DNA from: Candidatus Poseidoniaceae archaeon
GTDB taxonomy: Archaea; Thermoplasmatota; Poseidoniia; Poseidoniales; Poseidoniaceae
Direction of reading: 5' to 3'
Length of the DNA: 64,000 nucleotides
Assembly (NCBI GenBank): GCA_938084675.1
Contig: CALKGM010000001.1
Span: forward strand, 1 to 64,000
The position numbers and the translations under genes are program-made. The notes under the pieces were generated by a model. That model was not told the origin of the DNA. It saw only the letters and a program-made list of their open reading frames with translations, and searched no databases. Below are positions 36,066 to 46,600 of the stretch, in pieces (position 1 is the first letter of the stretch; every line of letters begins with the position of its first letter).

Positions 36066-37474
36066 GCGAAGGTAAGATTGTAGCCTCTTTCGTTGTCCCA
36101 GTACACCCTCATACCGTCCTTGCTCCTGACCAAAACCCGGGATGGAAAAGACTCAGAGAAGCCTTTGACCAAGCAGCCCAAACCATTCGTGAACTTGATG
36201 CAGATTTGATTGTTGTTTACTCAACGACCTGGCCCTCCGTCATCGGTCATCAAATTCAATCAGACCCGAACCCTGAATGGGTCATGGTTGACCATGATTT
36301 CCACGACTTAGGTTCCATCCCATATTCCTTCAATATTGACCAAGAATTTGCTCATGCGTGGGACGATGCGAACAAAGCCAGAGGTTTGCAAAGTCGTTGC
36401 GTCAATTACAAAGGATTTCCAATTGACGTGGGCTCCGTAGTCGCTTTGACGTTACTCAATCCTGACAATAAAATTCCTGCTGTAATCGTATCGTCCAACG
36501 TTTACGCAAACCGTTCAGAGACAACGGTGATGGCCAAAGCATGTCTCGACGTAGTCAAGGCTCAGGGCAAAAAGGTAGTAGCGGTTACTGCAATGTCACT
36601 GTCAAACCGCATGTTCACTGACTTCATTGAACCGTCTGAGGATAAGATTCACTCGCTCAAAGACCATGAATGGAATCAAAAAATCCTTGAATTCCTTAGG
36701 CAAGGGCGCTTGGAAGATGTTGGGCAACTCTCCCGTACCATTCAGCAGCAAATCCGCGTTCAGAAAGTGGTTGCATTCAAGCCAATGTGGTGGCTTTCTG
36801 CCATGAATGGAAACCGCAACGACTTGACTGGAAACGTCATGGCTTACGAAGCAATACACGGAGCAGGTGGAGCAGTCGTCCACCTTGACCCGACGCCATC
36901 TGGTGTTGGAGACAAGGAATACGATGAGGAAGACATTGAATATTTCCACGGTGAGCGTGGAGTTCTAGACGCTGTAGAAGATATTCAAGCCGAAGAACTC
37001 ACACCTGCCACGAATCAGAACAGTGGCCCTGAACTCTGGGAGCCAACCGAAAGAAAGGGTTCTGTCAACACCGATAGCGCTCCAAAGCCCGTCGGAGCTT
37101 ATCCACATGCACGGCGGGTTGGTAACATGCTCTATCTCTCTGGTGTTGGCCCTCGCCAACCCGGCACGAACGCAATTCCTGGTGGTCCAATCCATGATGA
37201 AAACGATGAGCCGCTAGATTACGACATTAAGGCTCAAACTCACGCAGTTGTTGAAAACGTTCGCCGAGTTGTTGAAGAAGCGGGCGGTACAATGGATCAA
37301 GTGGTTGATGTCACTACGTTCCTAGTGGACATGAAGCGTGACTTTTCGGGCTACAATGAGGTATGGGCTGAAACACTTGGAAAGGTGGGCCCCACTCGGA
37401 CCACATTAGCCATTGATGCGCTACCAACTCCCATTGCAGTTGAGATGAAAGTTATCGTTCATCTTGGAGAATGA
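36062..37474 (+). CDS. Fusion: aminophenol dioxygenase alpha-like subunit + 2-aminomuconate deaminase (RidA type)
   Basis: 470 residues. Residues 1 to about 285 are a LigB-fold domain paralogous to AmnB (same VPVHPHTV start, SNVYANRS and TAMSLSNRMF blocks). The iron and acid/base positions are lost: SPHW becomes STTW and SLSH becomes SLSN, as in the non-catalytic alpha subunit AmnA. After an acidic linker (about 290-340), residues 345-470 form a RidA-fold domain with PVGAYPHARRVGNMLYLSG, GPRQPGTN, VVDVTTFLVDMKRDF and LPTPIAVEMKV, which is the 2-aminomuconate deaminase (AmnD) pattern. The start codon overlaps the amnB stop (ATGA). In bacteria as I know them these are separate genes. The product would bring ring cleavage and deamination into one complex. 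Confidence 0.85.
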   Translation: MSEGKIVASFVVPVHPHTVLAPDQNPGWKRLREAFDQAAQTIRELDADLIVVYSTTWPSVIGHQIQSDPNPEWVMVDHDFHDLGSIPYSFNIDQEFAHAWDDANKARGLQSRCVNYKGFPIDVGSVVALTLLNPDNKIPAVIVSSNVYANRSETTVMAKACLDVVKAQGKKVVAVTAMSLSNRMFTDFIEPSEDKIHSLKDHEWNQKILEFLRQGRLEDVGQLSRTIQQQIRVQKVVAFKPMWWLSAMNGNRNDLTGNVMAYEAIHGAGGAVVHLDPTPSGVGDKEYDEEDIEYFHGERGVLDAVEDIQAEELTPATNQNSGPELWEPTERKGSVNTDSAPKPVGAYPHARRVGNMLYLSGVGPRQPGTNAIPGGPIHDENDEPLDYDIKAQTHAVVENVRRVVEEAGGTMDQVVDVTTFLVDMKRDFSGYNEVWAETLGKVGPTRTTLAIDALPTPIAVEMKVIVHLGE

Positions 37475-37489
37475 TTGGAACAACTTGCT

Positions 37490-37909
37490 TCATGACAAGA
37501 GCAGGCGAAGCGACTCGAGACTCCGAAGTTCTGCAAGGTAAATTTGCTCAATAGCGTCGTACATTTCTTGGTCGCCGCCATCTCCAATGGTACTCATAAT
37601 TTGACCGTAGACTTCTGCAGCCTTGGTCTCAGTTTCCAGACTTCGCCGAAGCATTTCCTCAAAATTAACGCTGTGAACGATTTCATGTGGATTCCTTTCC
37701 GTGACTGGAATACCACCTAGCTTGACGACTGCTCGGCGGACGATGTCAGCATGTGTCAAGGATTCGGTGGATTCTGTAGTGAACATTGGAGAGAGTTGAA
37801 GTCGGTGAATTCCTCGGATAGTTGCAGCATAATGTGCGTACATATTCACTGCACGAATTTCCCATCCCAATGCATCGTTTAGTTGTTCAATCAATCGTTC
37901 TTTATCCAT
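37490..37909 (-). CDS. Ferritin-like diiron domain protein
   Basis: 139 residues, all-helical four-helix-bundle pattern. Candidate metal ligands are Glu17 (GWEIRAVNMYAHYA), Glu49 and His53 (ESLTHAD), the ETE at 92-94, and a final-helix Glu (IYLAELRSLES). This resembles bacterioferritin-like or Dps-like ferritin domains rather than 24-mer ferritins. It may store iron or protect against peroxide, or serve as a diiron oxidase. It converges with the catabolic cluster (15-bp gap). Supplying iron to the Fe(II) dioxygenase is an attractive but unproven idea. Confidence 0.7.
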   Translation of the reverse strand: MDKERLIEQLNDALGWEIRAVNMYAHYAATIRGIHRLQLSPMFTTESTESLTHADIVRRAVVKLGGIPVTERNPHEIVHSVNFEEMLRRSLETETKAAEVYGQIMSTIGDGGDQEMYDAIEQIYLAELRSLESLRLLLS

Positions 37910-38004
37910 TCAAATCAATCCTAGCGTGATGTTAGCCGCCATCTCTGTCTACCGTGTGAGCGGGTCGGTGTGATAAACCCATGTAATCAGAGAATTTATG
38001 AAAA

Positions 38005-40611
38005 TTACTCGTGACGAATCCATTCACCTTCGGGTGTGACTTCCCAGTATTGGAGTTCCTCTGAGACATCAACATACCACCCCGTCTGTCCTTGCTCTGT
38101 TGAAGGAGTGGCTTGCATAACGCCGACCGCTGCGGCCTCTTTCGCTAGTTGGGCAATACCCTCCGGAGACAAGCCGTGGCGTTCTGTCAACGGCGTGTTA
38201 TCTTCAGCATCAGAGGATTTTGAAAACTCGTCTTCATCATCCTCATCTTCATCAAAGGCATCATCGACCCAATCATTACCCTCAACAGAGGAAGCCTTGC
38301 GAGCGAGAACGACGAGAACTGCAAGAATAAGACAAAGCAAAAGAGCAGCCATGCTCATTGCAGTATTCGTGGAACCAACTGCTCCACCAAGAAGGACTTC
38401 ATCCACGTCAAAGAAGGTTTGAGCAAGTAATCCGTTCCATCGGAGTGTGCAGGTCCGGTCCGTTCCACCATCGTTCAAACTGAGTTCCCATGTTCCTTCG
38501 GTGACAAACTTAGCACTTCCTGCATTACAATCAATGGAGGCATTTTCCCCTTTAATAGCAACGATGTTTCCAAACTCATCAATTCCAAAGGCCTCGAGAA
38601 GAACGACGTCGCCTTCAGCCATTGTTTCACGATTCAAACTGGCTTGAATACGGATTGGTTCGCCTGCAACAACAGTAAGAGGAATGACGTGGAGAGCGTC
38701 TTCTTCTTGAAGAATCAATTCATATGTTCCGCTTTCTTTTCCAGTAAACTGCCAGAATCCTAAACCGGTAGGTGAGGCTTCCAGTTCACCAAGGCTAGAG
38801 TTTAATGGAGTTGTAACTGAGGTTGCTTCGGCAAGATTCCCATGAATGTCAACCACTTGCACGAAGAGGTCAGTGGGTTCTCCAGCCTTTACGAGAAGCC
38901 CAGAATCCATGTCAGTAACAAGCCCGTGGGCCGTTCCTGCGGTCACTGTAATTCGGATCGTTGCAAAGACACCATCTGCATTAACTCGTATCTCATGGCC
39001 TCCAACAGACGTTGCAACCCAGCGGTTGGAATTAAGTATCATCTCGAGTGTCATATCAGAGTCATCAATGGTCCAATTTGATTCAATATCAGCGAGTTGA
39101 TTCCCATATGCATCATAAAACTGAGGACTGAGGTCAATTTCACCGTCTGCAGGAACCTGCTCTCCATCCCCGGGAAGCATGATGAAAGCTAACCGACCTG
39201 GTTGTACATCAAAGCCGTATGTTGCTACAAACATTGACCCAGTTTCGTTGTCAAACCAATTTCCCTCAAAGTACCATGATTGAATCGTCGTAGCTTGTAT
39301 CAGTTGATAGGTCCCCATGTCCGAAATTTGTGAAGCATTCCCCATATTCATATTGATAGTACCGTTAACGACCCAAGTATTTCCCTTTACATCAAGAGCA
39401 TTGAGAACAATCGCGACTTGATCACCAGCAAACGCAACGGCTGGTTCAACCATCATGACCAATTCAATGGCTTGTCCGTGCACGACTTCAACAACAAGCT
39501 GAGTCGACACGGTACCATCAGTCCCTGTGAGCGTTGCCGTGCCTACTTCCGAAGGACTCCAGTACACATGACCGTCATCGGTTGACAAACCTCCTGAATC
39601 TGTTGACAATGAACCAATTTCAGGAGTTACAAAGCCGATGTATCCATTCTCATCTCTTCGGTCAAAAACAACTTCATATCGCTCTCCAGCAACAAAGGAT
39701 TCTGGGTCATTAACAAACTTGAGTTCGGAAGCAACCGCATCGCCAGGAATCACATCAATGAAGCCATTTCCTGTAATGTTCCCCGAGGTTGCGCTGATGG
39801 CCCACCGGCCAGTATTGGTTGCTGAGTACTCGCCTTGAGCATTGAATGAGCCGTTCTCAGCGTACCATCCAATCGATGGGGTCAACGACAGCGGCATTTC
39901 ATACCCGTTTTGGTCAATTAATGTTGGTTGTATAAGCGTGATTGTCCCAGCACGAACTTGCAGGTTTGGGCTGAAAACAAATTCATGTGGAGACCCCGCA
40001 GATACTGTCGCTGTAGCAGAATCTTCAAGTTGATTAAACCGTACTTTCAATTCCAATGGCGAGGTTGTTTCAGGAGTAAATATAGGCGTACCTTGGCCGA
40101 AATACATACCGTTTAGGTCCCATACCATCCCTTCACTACCTGCCATACGATTTCCACGTCCGTCGATTAAATCAGCCGTTAGTGGAGAGCCTTCTTTTGC
40201 TAAGAATTGTGTGCTCGTCACTTCAATTGATGTCGCAACACCCGGCGTCACTGTAATGTTAATACTGCCTTCCACACCTTCGTGTTCGGCTGTAATTTCA
40301 ACCGTTCCAGAAGACCAAGGATAAAACCACCCGTCATCACTAATCGTCCCGTTTGAGACGGACCAATTCACATCTCCAACGATGACAGTATTTACTGCAT
40401 CATAGATAATGGCTTCAAACTGAATGACTTCGTCGGCGGACACATCTGGTGGTGAACCGTCTACGACCACTCTGTCGGTCGGGCCTGCGTGAGCAGGAAA
40501 ATTGGAGCGTTCAAGTTCTGTGGGTGAATTCAGATGAAGGGAAGGAACAATCATCGTTGCGGTAATTAGCAACACAATCAAGACGTTCTTACACTGCATC
40601 GAAGTTCCCAC
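38005..40611 (-). CDS. Large secreted protein with Big/Ig-like domains and C-terminal anchor
   Basis: 868 residues. A signal peptide (about residues 5-27) is followed by about seven bacterial-Ig-like (Big) domains recognisable by recurring AVxxxGNxxxVxxxVxWSxxNGTI patterns, for example IYDAVNTVIVGDVNWSVSNGTI. One membrane helix (about 746-768) and an acidic cytoplasmic stretch follow (DDAFDEDEDDEDEFSKSSD). A 28-residue end segment contains GWYVDVSEELQYWEVTPEGEW, rich in Trp. Its start is 4 bp after the stop of the 3061-residue gene, so the two form an operon and are probably partners at the cell surface. No enzyme motif seen. Confidence 0.75.
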   Translation of the reverse strand: MGTSMQCKNVLIVLLITATMIVPSLHLNSPTELERSNFPAHAGPTDRVVVDGSPPDVSADEVIQFEAIIYDAVNTVIVGDVNWSVSNGTISDDGWFYPWSSGTVEITAEHEGVEGSINITVTPGVATSIEVTSTQFLAKEGSPLTADLIDGRGNRMAGSEGMVWDLNGMYFGQGTPIFTPETTSPLELKVRFNQLEDSATATVSAGSPHEFVFSPNLQVRAGTITLIQPTLIDQNGYEMPLSLTPSIGWYAENGSFNAQGEYSATNTGRWAISATSGNITGNGFIDVIPGDAVASELKFVNDPESFVAGERYEVVFDRRDENGYIGFVTPEIGSLSTDSGGLSTDDGHVYWSPSEVGTATLTGTDGTVSTQLVVEVVHGQAIELVMMVEPAVAFAGDQVAIVLNALDVKGNTWVVNGTINMNMGNASQISDMGTYQLIQATTIQSWYFEGNWFDNETGSMFVATYGFDVQPGRLAFIMLPGDGEQVPADGEIDLSPQFYDAYGNQLADIESNWTIDDSDMTLEMILNSNRWVATSVGGHEIRVNADGVFATIRITVTAGTAHGLVTDMDSGLLVKAGEPTDLFVQVVDIHGNLAEATSVTTPLNSSLGELEASPTGLGFWQFTGKESGTYELILQEEDALHVIPLTVVAGEPIRIQASLNRETMAEGDVVLLEAFGIDEFGNIVAIKGENASIDCNAGSAKFVTEGTWELSLNDGGTDRTCTLRWNGLLAQTFFDVDEVLLGGAVGSTNTAMSMAALLLCLILAVLVVLARKASSVEGNDWVDDAFDEDEDDEDEFSKSSDAEDNTPLTERHGLSPEGIAQLAKEAAAVGVMQATPSTEQGQTGWYVDVSEELQYWEVTPEGEWIRHE

Positions 40612-40615
40612 CTAG

Positions 40616-43600
40616 TTATTCTGTCCATTCTTCCCATTCTTCTTGGCCTGAAAGTCGGAACCACCACGTGCCTTCCTCATCTTCCCACCATTCGGTACCA
40701 TCTTCGTCAACACGATAACTGTCATCATCTTCAACGGATGATTCAGCTTCAGTTACCTCTTCGACTTCTGGTTCAGCAACACTTGGTGCCGGACCGCTTG
40801 GACCTGGCGCTGGGCCGCTTGGACCTGGTGCTGGGCCGCTCGGACCTGGCGCTGGACCGCTTGGGCCAGATGCTAGGCCGCTTGGACGTGATTTTGGTGA
40901 TTCGTCTTCATCCTCATCATCGTAATCGTCTTCATCCCAGCCTTCATTTCCGGAACGCATGAACATGACCAACAAGACCAGCAACACAATTGCTACAAGT
41001 CCAAGAAGACCTGCTCCAACGTAATACAATGTTCCGCCTGCTTCAAAGAAACCTGCTGTTGTTCCAGTCACTTCAATATTGGAATCAACACGAACTGAAC
41101 CCACATTGACACTGATTGTTTGGGGGCCATCATCTAAGGTAGTGACGGTCCAAACCTCTGAACTGATCATGGTAACAGTTGCACGTCCTGAAGCATCAAC
41201 CTTGATGCTTGGAGGTACTGCGATTTCGTTGTTAAATGCGTCAAATGCCCGTATGTTAACCTCCAATGTTGCGAGTTGGTCCAATGTTGTCTTCGTCAAG
41301 TTGACTTCGAGTCGATTGACCAAACTCTGAGCGGAAACATTGATTTCCAAGACCGACTCAACATTGGTGTTAACACGATAAACAAGAGTGTGGATGCCTG
41401 CGACTTCAGCAGCGTAGGTGTATGCACCGTCCGTTTCGTCGTCTGCTATCAATCCAGATACTTCTCCTTCGTTCTCTGTCCACTGCACGTTCTGAGAGAA
41501 TACGTTCCCGTATTGGTCTGTACCGTTGACATAAAATTGGATGAAATCACCAGCGGTTGGGTTTGAGTTTGTAACCGAGGCCATGACCGTTGTCGGCACA
41601 CCATGGTACACGGTGAAACTCACTGAATCCGAGATATTGTATCCAGTTCCACTAATGCTGAAAGCAGTCACGGTATAGGTGCCTACATTCTCTGGGATCC
41701 AACTCATATCACTAAGCAGTAAATCCGTTGTTGCATCTATGGTTTCGCCATTTGGCAGGTCTACGAGCCAAGTTAGTTCGCTTGCATCAATTCTATTGTT
41801 GTCCAAATCGTAAAGTTCAGCCATGAAATCAACACCGTAATCTGCGGTCATGTCAAAGTTCGCACCTGAAGTTTGTTGGGGGTTGGTTGCAGTTGCTGTC
41901 ATGGATACGGTATGAAGGAAGCCGTGATCAACTGTGATGTTAATTGAAACAGCATGTGAAACGGTTCCGTCAAAGTAGGCTGCCGTCATGATGTAGGCAT
42001 CATCGCTAGCGAAGTAAGGAGTGAATACTGTGGAGTCGCCAAGTGCCTTTTCAAGGAATGAAGAGGATTCTCCCATTGTAGGATGATCCAGGCTCCAATT
42101 AGCTTGGACATCCCACTTGTTGCCTTTAGCATCAATAGCGCGTATCTTCGCCTCGATCGTCTCGTCTGCTGTGAGGTCAAAGGTTTCCCAAGTTGACTCC
42201 ACATCATCAACGACGATAATCAAGGTCTGAATTTTACCTTCAACAACTGTGATGACAACCTCTGAAAGCGTTGATTCATAGCGTGCTTCAATGGTTTTCG
42301 CACCTCGCGAAACAGGATCCCAAATTGCAGGAGAACCAGGAGTCAACTGGCCATCTGCTTTCTTGGTCCAATTATCCGAAGGTAAAATCACCGATAGGCG
42401 ATTGCCACGGACGTCGACTCGAGTTGTGTTGATGTATACTCTATCATCAGCAGTCACAGATGTCGATGAAGTATTGAGTTCCAAGAACTGAATCTCTCCA
42501 TGACCGACGGTGATCATCAATTCATCCGCAGCACCGGAAACAGATGTCAAATTGAGCCACCAAGTTCCAACATGGTCAGGGAAGTATTGCTGGTTCAATT
42601 CCGAATAGTTACCGTTTGTGGTCGTCCATGTCAAATTACCAGCTTCTGCAAGGTCAAGTTGGTTACCAAACTGATCGAATACTTCTGCAGTAATGTCACA
42701 CCATACGCCAGCAGGCACAGTGCCTGTACAACCATTGAGTTCAAAGTACGCTGGAGCACCACTGGTAACTGTAATGCTGACATCAACGAATGCACCTCCA
42801 GTAACTGCATGACGAACCTGAACGATGTGTGTTCCCGTCGAGAATGGTTGGAATACGTTCGGAGTTACTGCATTCATGCTTCCGTTTGTTGGCGTGTAAA
42901 TGATGGGTTCGCCGGGAACTGCGTTTCCGTGTTGGTCGACCATTTCAGCGGTGATAGCAAGCGTTTCATCAGCCGAAATTGTCGCGGTTAGCGGTGAGAC
43001 GACGAGTGTCACAGGCGCACCTGGTGTTACGGAGATGTTCTGGACGCCACATACCAAACCGAAGCATGCCTGAACTTGATGAGTTCCTGCCGTGGACGGA
43101 GTGAACAACCCGTTAAGACCAATGGATCCTGATGTCGAAGTCCAAAGAACTGGCGGTGATTGAACCATGCTCAAATGGTCGTATGCTACTGAATTGAAGT
43201 TGACTGTAGTATCTGCATCCGTACTCACGGAGCCTGTTGGGGCAATATCAATCGAAGTAACATTTGTGGTATTGAGCAGCATCTTAGGACGATTTTCAGC
43301 AGCAAGGGATTCACTTGATGAGAACGACGCATGTGCGTGTCCTGCATTGGCGGTACCAATCATAATCCATGTGTGGCGACTGTTAACGGTCATCCCTTCA
43401 ACTCCAATATCGAACCATGCCCATCCTGTGCTGTCTACGTTGAGAACGGTAGTAGAGATCGGTGATGTTGCGTAATCAAGACCAGATTGCATACCCGGAG
43501 CACCCCAATTAATACCCGAAGTAGAACCGTTCCATGTTGCCGAGGTATGTGTCCAATTTGGATTCAAAACTTCATGAATTGAGAATGAAACTGATGTTGC

Positions 43601-46600
43601 CCCACCTGCGGAAGTCCAACCGTCGACGTACAATCCAAGCGATGCAGAGTGTACTTGTTGATAGACAGGGAAAGGAATTTGCCCGGTATCAAGCGACAGA
43701 GTAGCACGGCATTCGGCCGTCCACAATACTCCACAGAAGGTCCCCACTGCCAGAGCAGAGTCGCCACCAAAATTGTCGCCTCCAGACTCGGAATACAAAC
43801 TGGTATCTTGGATGTTAGTATGTCCATAGGCTTCCACTTCGTTTCCTGTCTGGAAGGTATATGTGAATGTCAAATCATTATTATCAACATGGTTTGGGGA
43901 ACCAATGGCAAAACTCCATCTGGACGATGAAGGCCCAGGAATGGACTGATTGACACCTTGAACCCACCACGTAAATACGGACCCTGCGCTCAAATTGTCG
44001 TTAAAGCGGAAGGTTGTATTGGTGATTTCAGAATCTTCCCAAGATTTGTATTTGTAGACACCGGATTCATTGGCCACGGTGAGAATGTAACCTGTAGCTC
44101 CAATGAGTGGAGACCATGACAGAATTGGACTCTGTAGAGGCGAGAGCACACCACCAGACTCCGAGTAGAGCACAGTTCCGTCAAGTGGTCCAATCTGTAC
44201 CGGCTGGCTTGGAGGAATGATTCCAGCAACGTTATCGATGTATTCCAGTACGAGCGTTGGTCGCTGACTTGAGGTTGATGCGTCGGATGAATCAAAGACC
44301 AATGTTGCGGATGATGTACCCACTCGCTTGAGCATAACGGTCATGGTTGTGTTTCCATTGGCAATGTTGCTCTGAGCAAGACTGGTAAGGTCCCAATCAA
44401 CCCATCCGCTAGGAGACAATGCTGGAATTGTTGTCCGTGTGATCTCAGAAGAAGAACATGTAGGTGCGTTGGCCCAAACCGTTGAAGATTCGCTGAATGG
44501 ACTGCATGCATGAGCAGAAACGGTTGTGGATACGCTTCCACTGAATGTGTTTTGATACAATCGCATGACCATTGAAGTTGGCGTCATGGCCGCAGGCCAA
44601 GGAAGGCTTGATAGGTCGTACTCGATCAAAATACGGCTTTCACCCGCACCAGCAACAGGAGTTCCTAGAATGAGATTCGCAGAACCTCCGTTGTTAACAG
44701 TGGCTTGTGAATCAATCGAAAGGTCTGGAACAGCAGGCACGACACTCGTGTCCGTGAAGATGGTTCCACGTTGAAGGGTTATTGAATGATTACCATCGCC
44801 ATCACCGGTCCCGAAATCGTCTGGATTTCGGTACTTTTGTGTTGCTGACCATTCGCCAATACGTTCATTTTGGTCTGAGCGCATACGCCAGAATACCCAT
44901 TCATCGCCTTGTTCCATTGCAGAGTTAGTGACGGTATTGTTTTGAGCGTCGTAACTGGCGTTGTCGACTGAACCATTGAGTAACTCAGCGGTAGAGTAGC
45001 ATTCTAAGTCCTCAGTAAACCGAGCGTTAGAAGCGAAACAGGCAACCATTTGCGATTGATTTGTGATCGTGCTATTCCATGAGAAATCGGTTTCATTTTG
45101 TCCGGATGGACGAGGTTGTGTAGTATCCCAGAGGGTTGCACCGTCAACCGGTTGAAGGCCGGTTGGTGCAACGACAAGGAATGGATTGGTAATCCTGTAG
45201 GTGATGTTCAGACGTGGCCGAAGATCAACACTCGGGTGTTCGCTGCTCGCAAGAGTAAGACGACCGTTTACAATCGAGTTGACCTCTTCAGGCTGCAAAA
45301 TCACATTGATTCCGTTTTGCCCTCCAGCAAGAGCGTGTTGAACGAGTGCGGTGACATTGGCTGCAAATGAACCGGTAGTATTGACCCAAAATCCACTGTT
45401 AAACGGCGCTTCAGAATCTGCCGAGTGGTATGCACCAGGACCAGCCCAGGAGGTTGTGTTTCCAGCGGGGTATGCCCAAACCGATGATTCACTCCAAGAA
45501 GTTGTCATTTCTGAAACGGTCATGAAGACAAACCCATTAGAACTCAAAACATCCATTTCAAGGGTTGCATCCAACACTTCATATGTTCCTGGCATCGGTA
45601 AATTTGAGAAATCAATGTCGATCAATGAACTCGTTCGCAATGCGGTATTGCTGTATGATAACTGGCTTCGACCAACAGAAAGGATGGTGTCACTACCCTT
45701 GTTGCTGAAGGTATTTCCGCTGTCTAAATACGTGTCCTGCATAACTGCAGGATACGCAAGGTCAGACACATATGCTCCTTCTTGAATCGAAAGAGTTGCA
45801 TCGGTAGAGTTTATTTCCGACCCAAGTTCTTCAGGAATGAAGAAGTTTGTTGAAGAACTTCGGGGACCGAGCATTCCGTTGTTGAGGGGTTGAACCATCC
45901 ACCGAATTTCTTGAGTGAAATCCAAGTCATTTGGTGGAGTAAAGGTAAGGTTCGTGAGATCAAACGAAGAAGTGTCAATTCGTGAATCATAGGTTTCTAG
46001 ACCGGACATATCATCATCAGCATCTGCGAGAATGAATAGTCGCCAATCGGTAACTGTTGACTGGCCGGTATAGTTCCAAGAAAAGATGGGTTGGAACTCG
46101 GGCGTAAGTGCATGTGATGTTTGGTCCCAAACGATACTATTGGCTGCTGGCGCAACGTTTTGACCTGCTGTCACTGGAGTTGCAACCAATCCGTTTTCCC
46201 AAGTCAATGTGAGGTAGGGGCGTTCTGATGCGCTCCCTTGTGCCGAAGTGAATTTAACTAAATCTGCGGTAGGAGTGTATGAACTGTAAACCATCAACGA
46301 AAGATGGGTTTGTCCGTTAGCGAGTGCTCCTTGAACTGCTTCAGTAACATCAAAATCCATCCAATCGTCACTTACGCTGTCCATGATGTCAACGTAACTG
46401 CCGATATCCACGCCAATGTCCCGACCACCACGGAGGGACCAGTTATTGACGCCGTCATAGGTTGTTGCATTTGCGCTCGTTGTCCAATTCTGTAACACTG
46501 GACGAATTGCTACTGGTTCGTCTTCAACAGAATCATATTCAGCGAAAAGGCTGAGTTCAGCACCACTGACCCGGGAATTAGCTGGCTGAGGCACCTCGCT

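Noticed and set aside
42500..42991. 163-residue plus-strand frame inside the 3061-aa gene (and other plus-strand frames over the giant genes, such as 38036-38422 and 15474-15890)
   Set aside because: Antisense shadows of long coding regions: low-complexity or Cys/Arg/Thr-biased translations without motifs or start signals.
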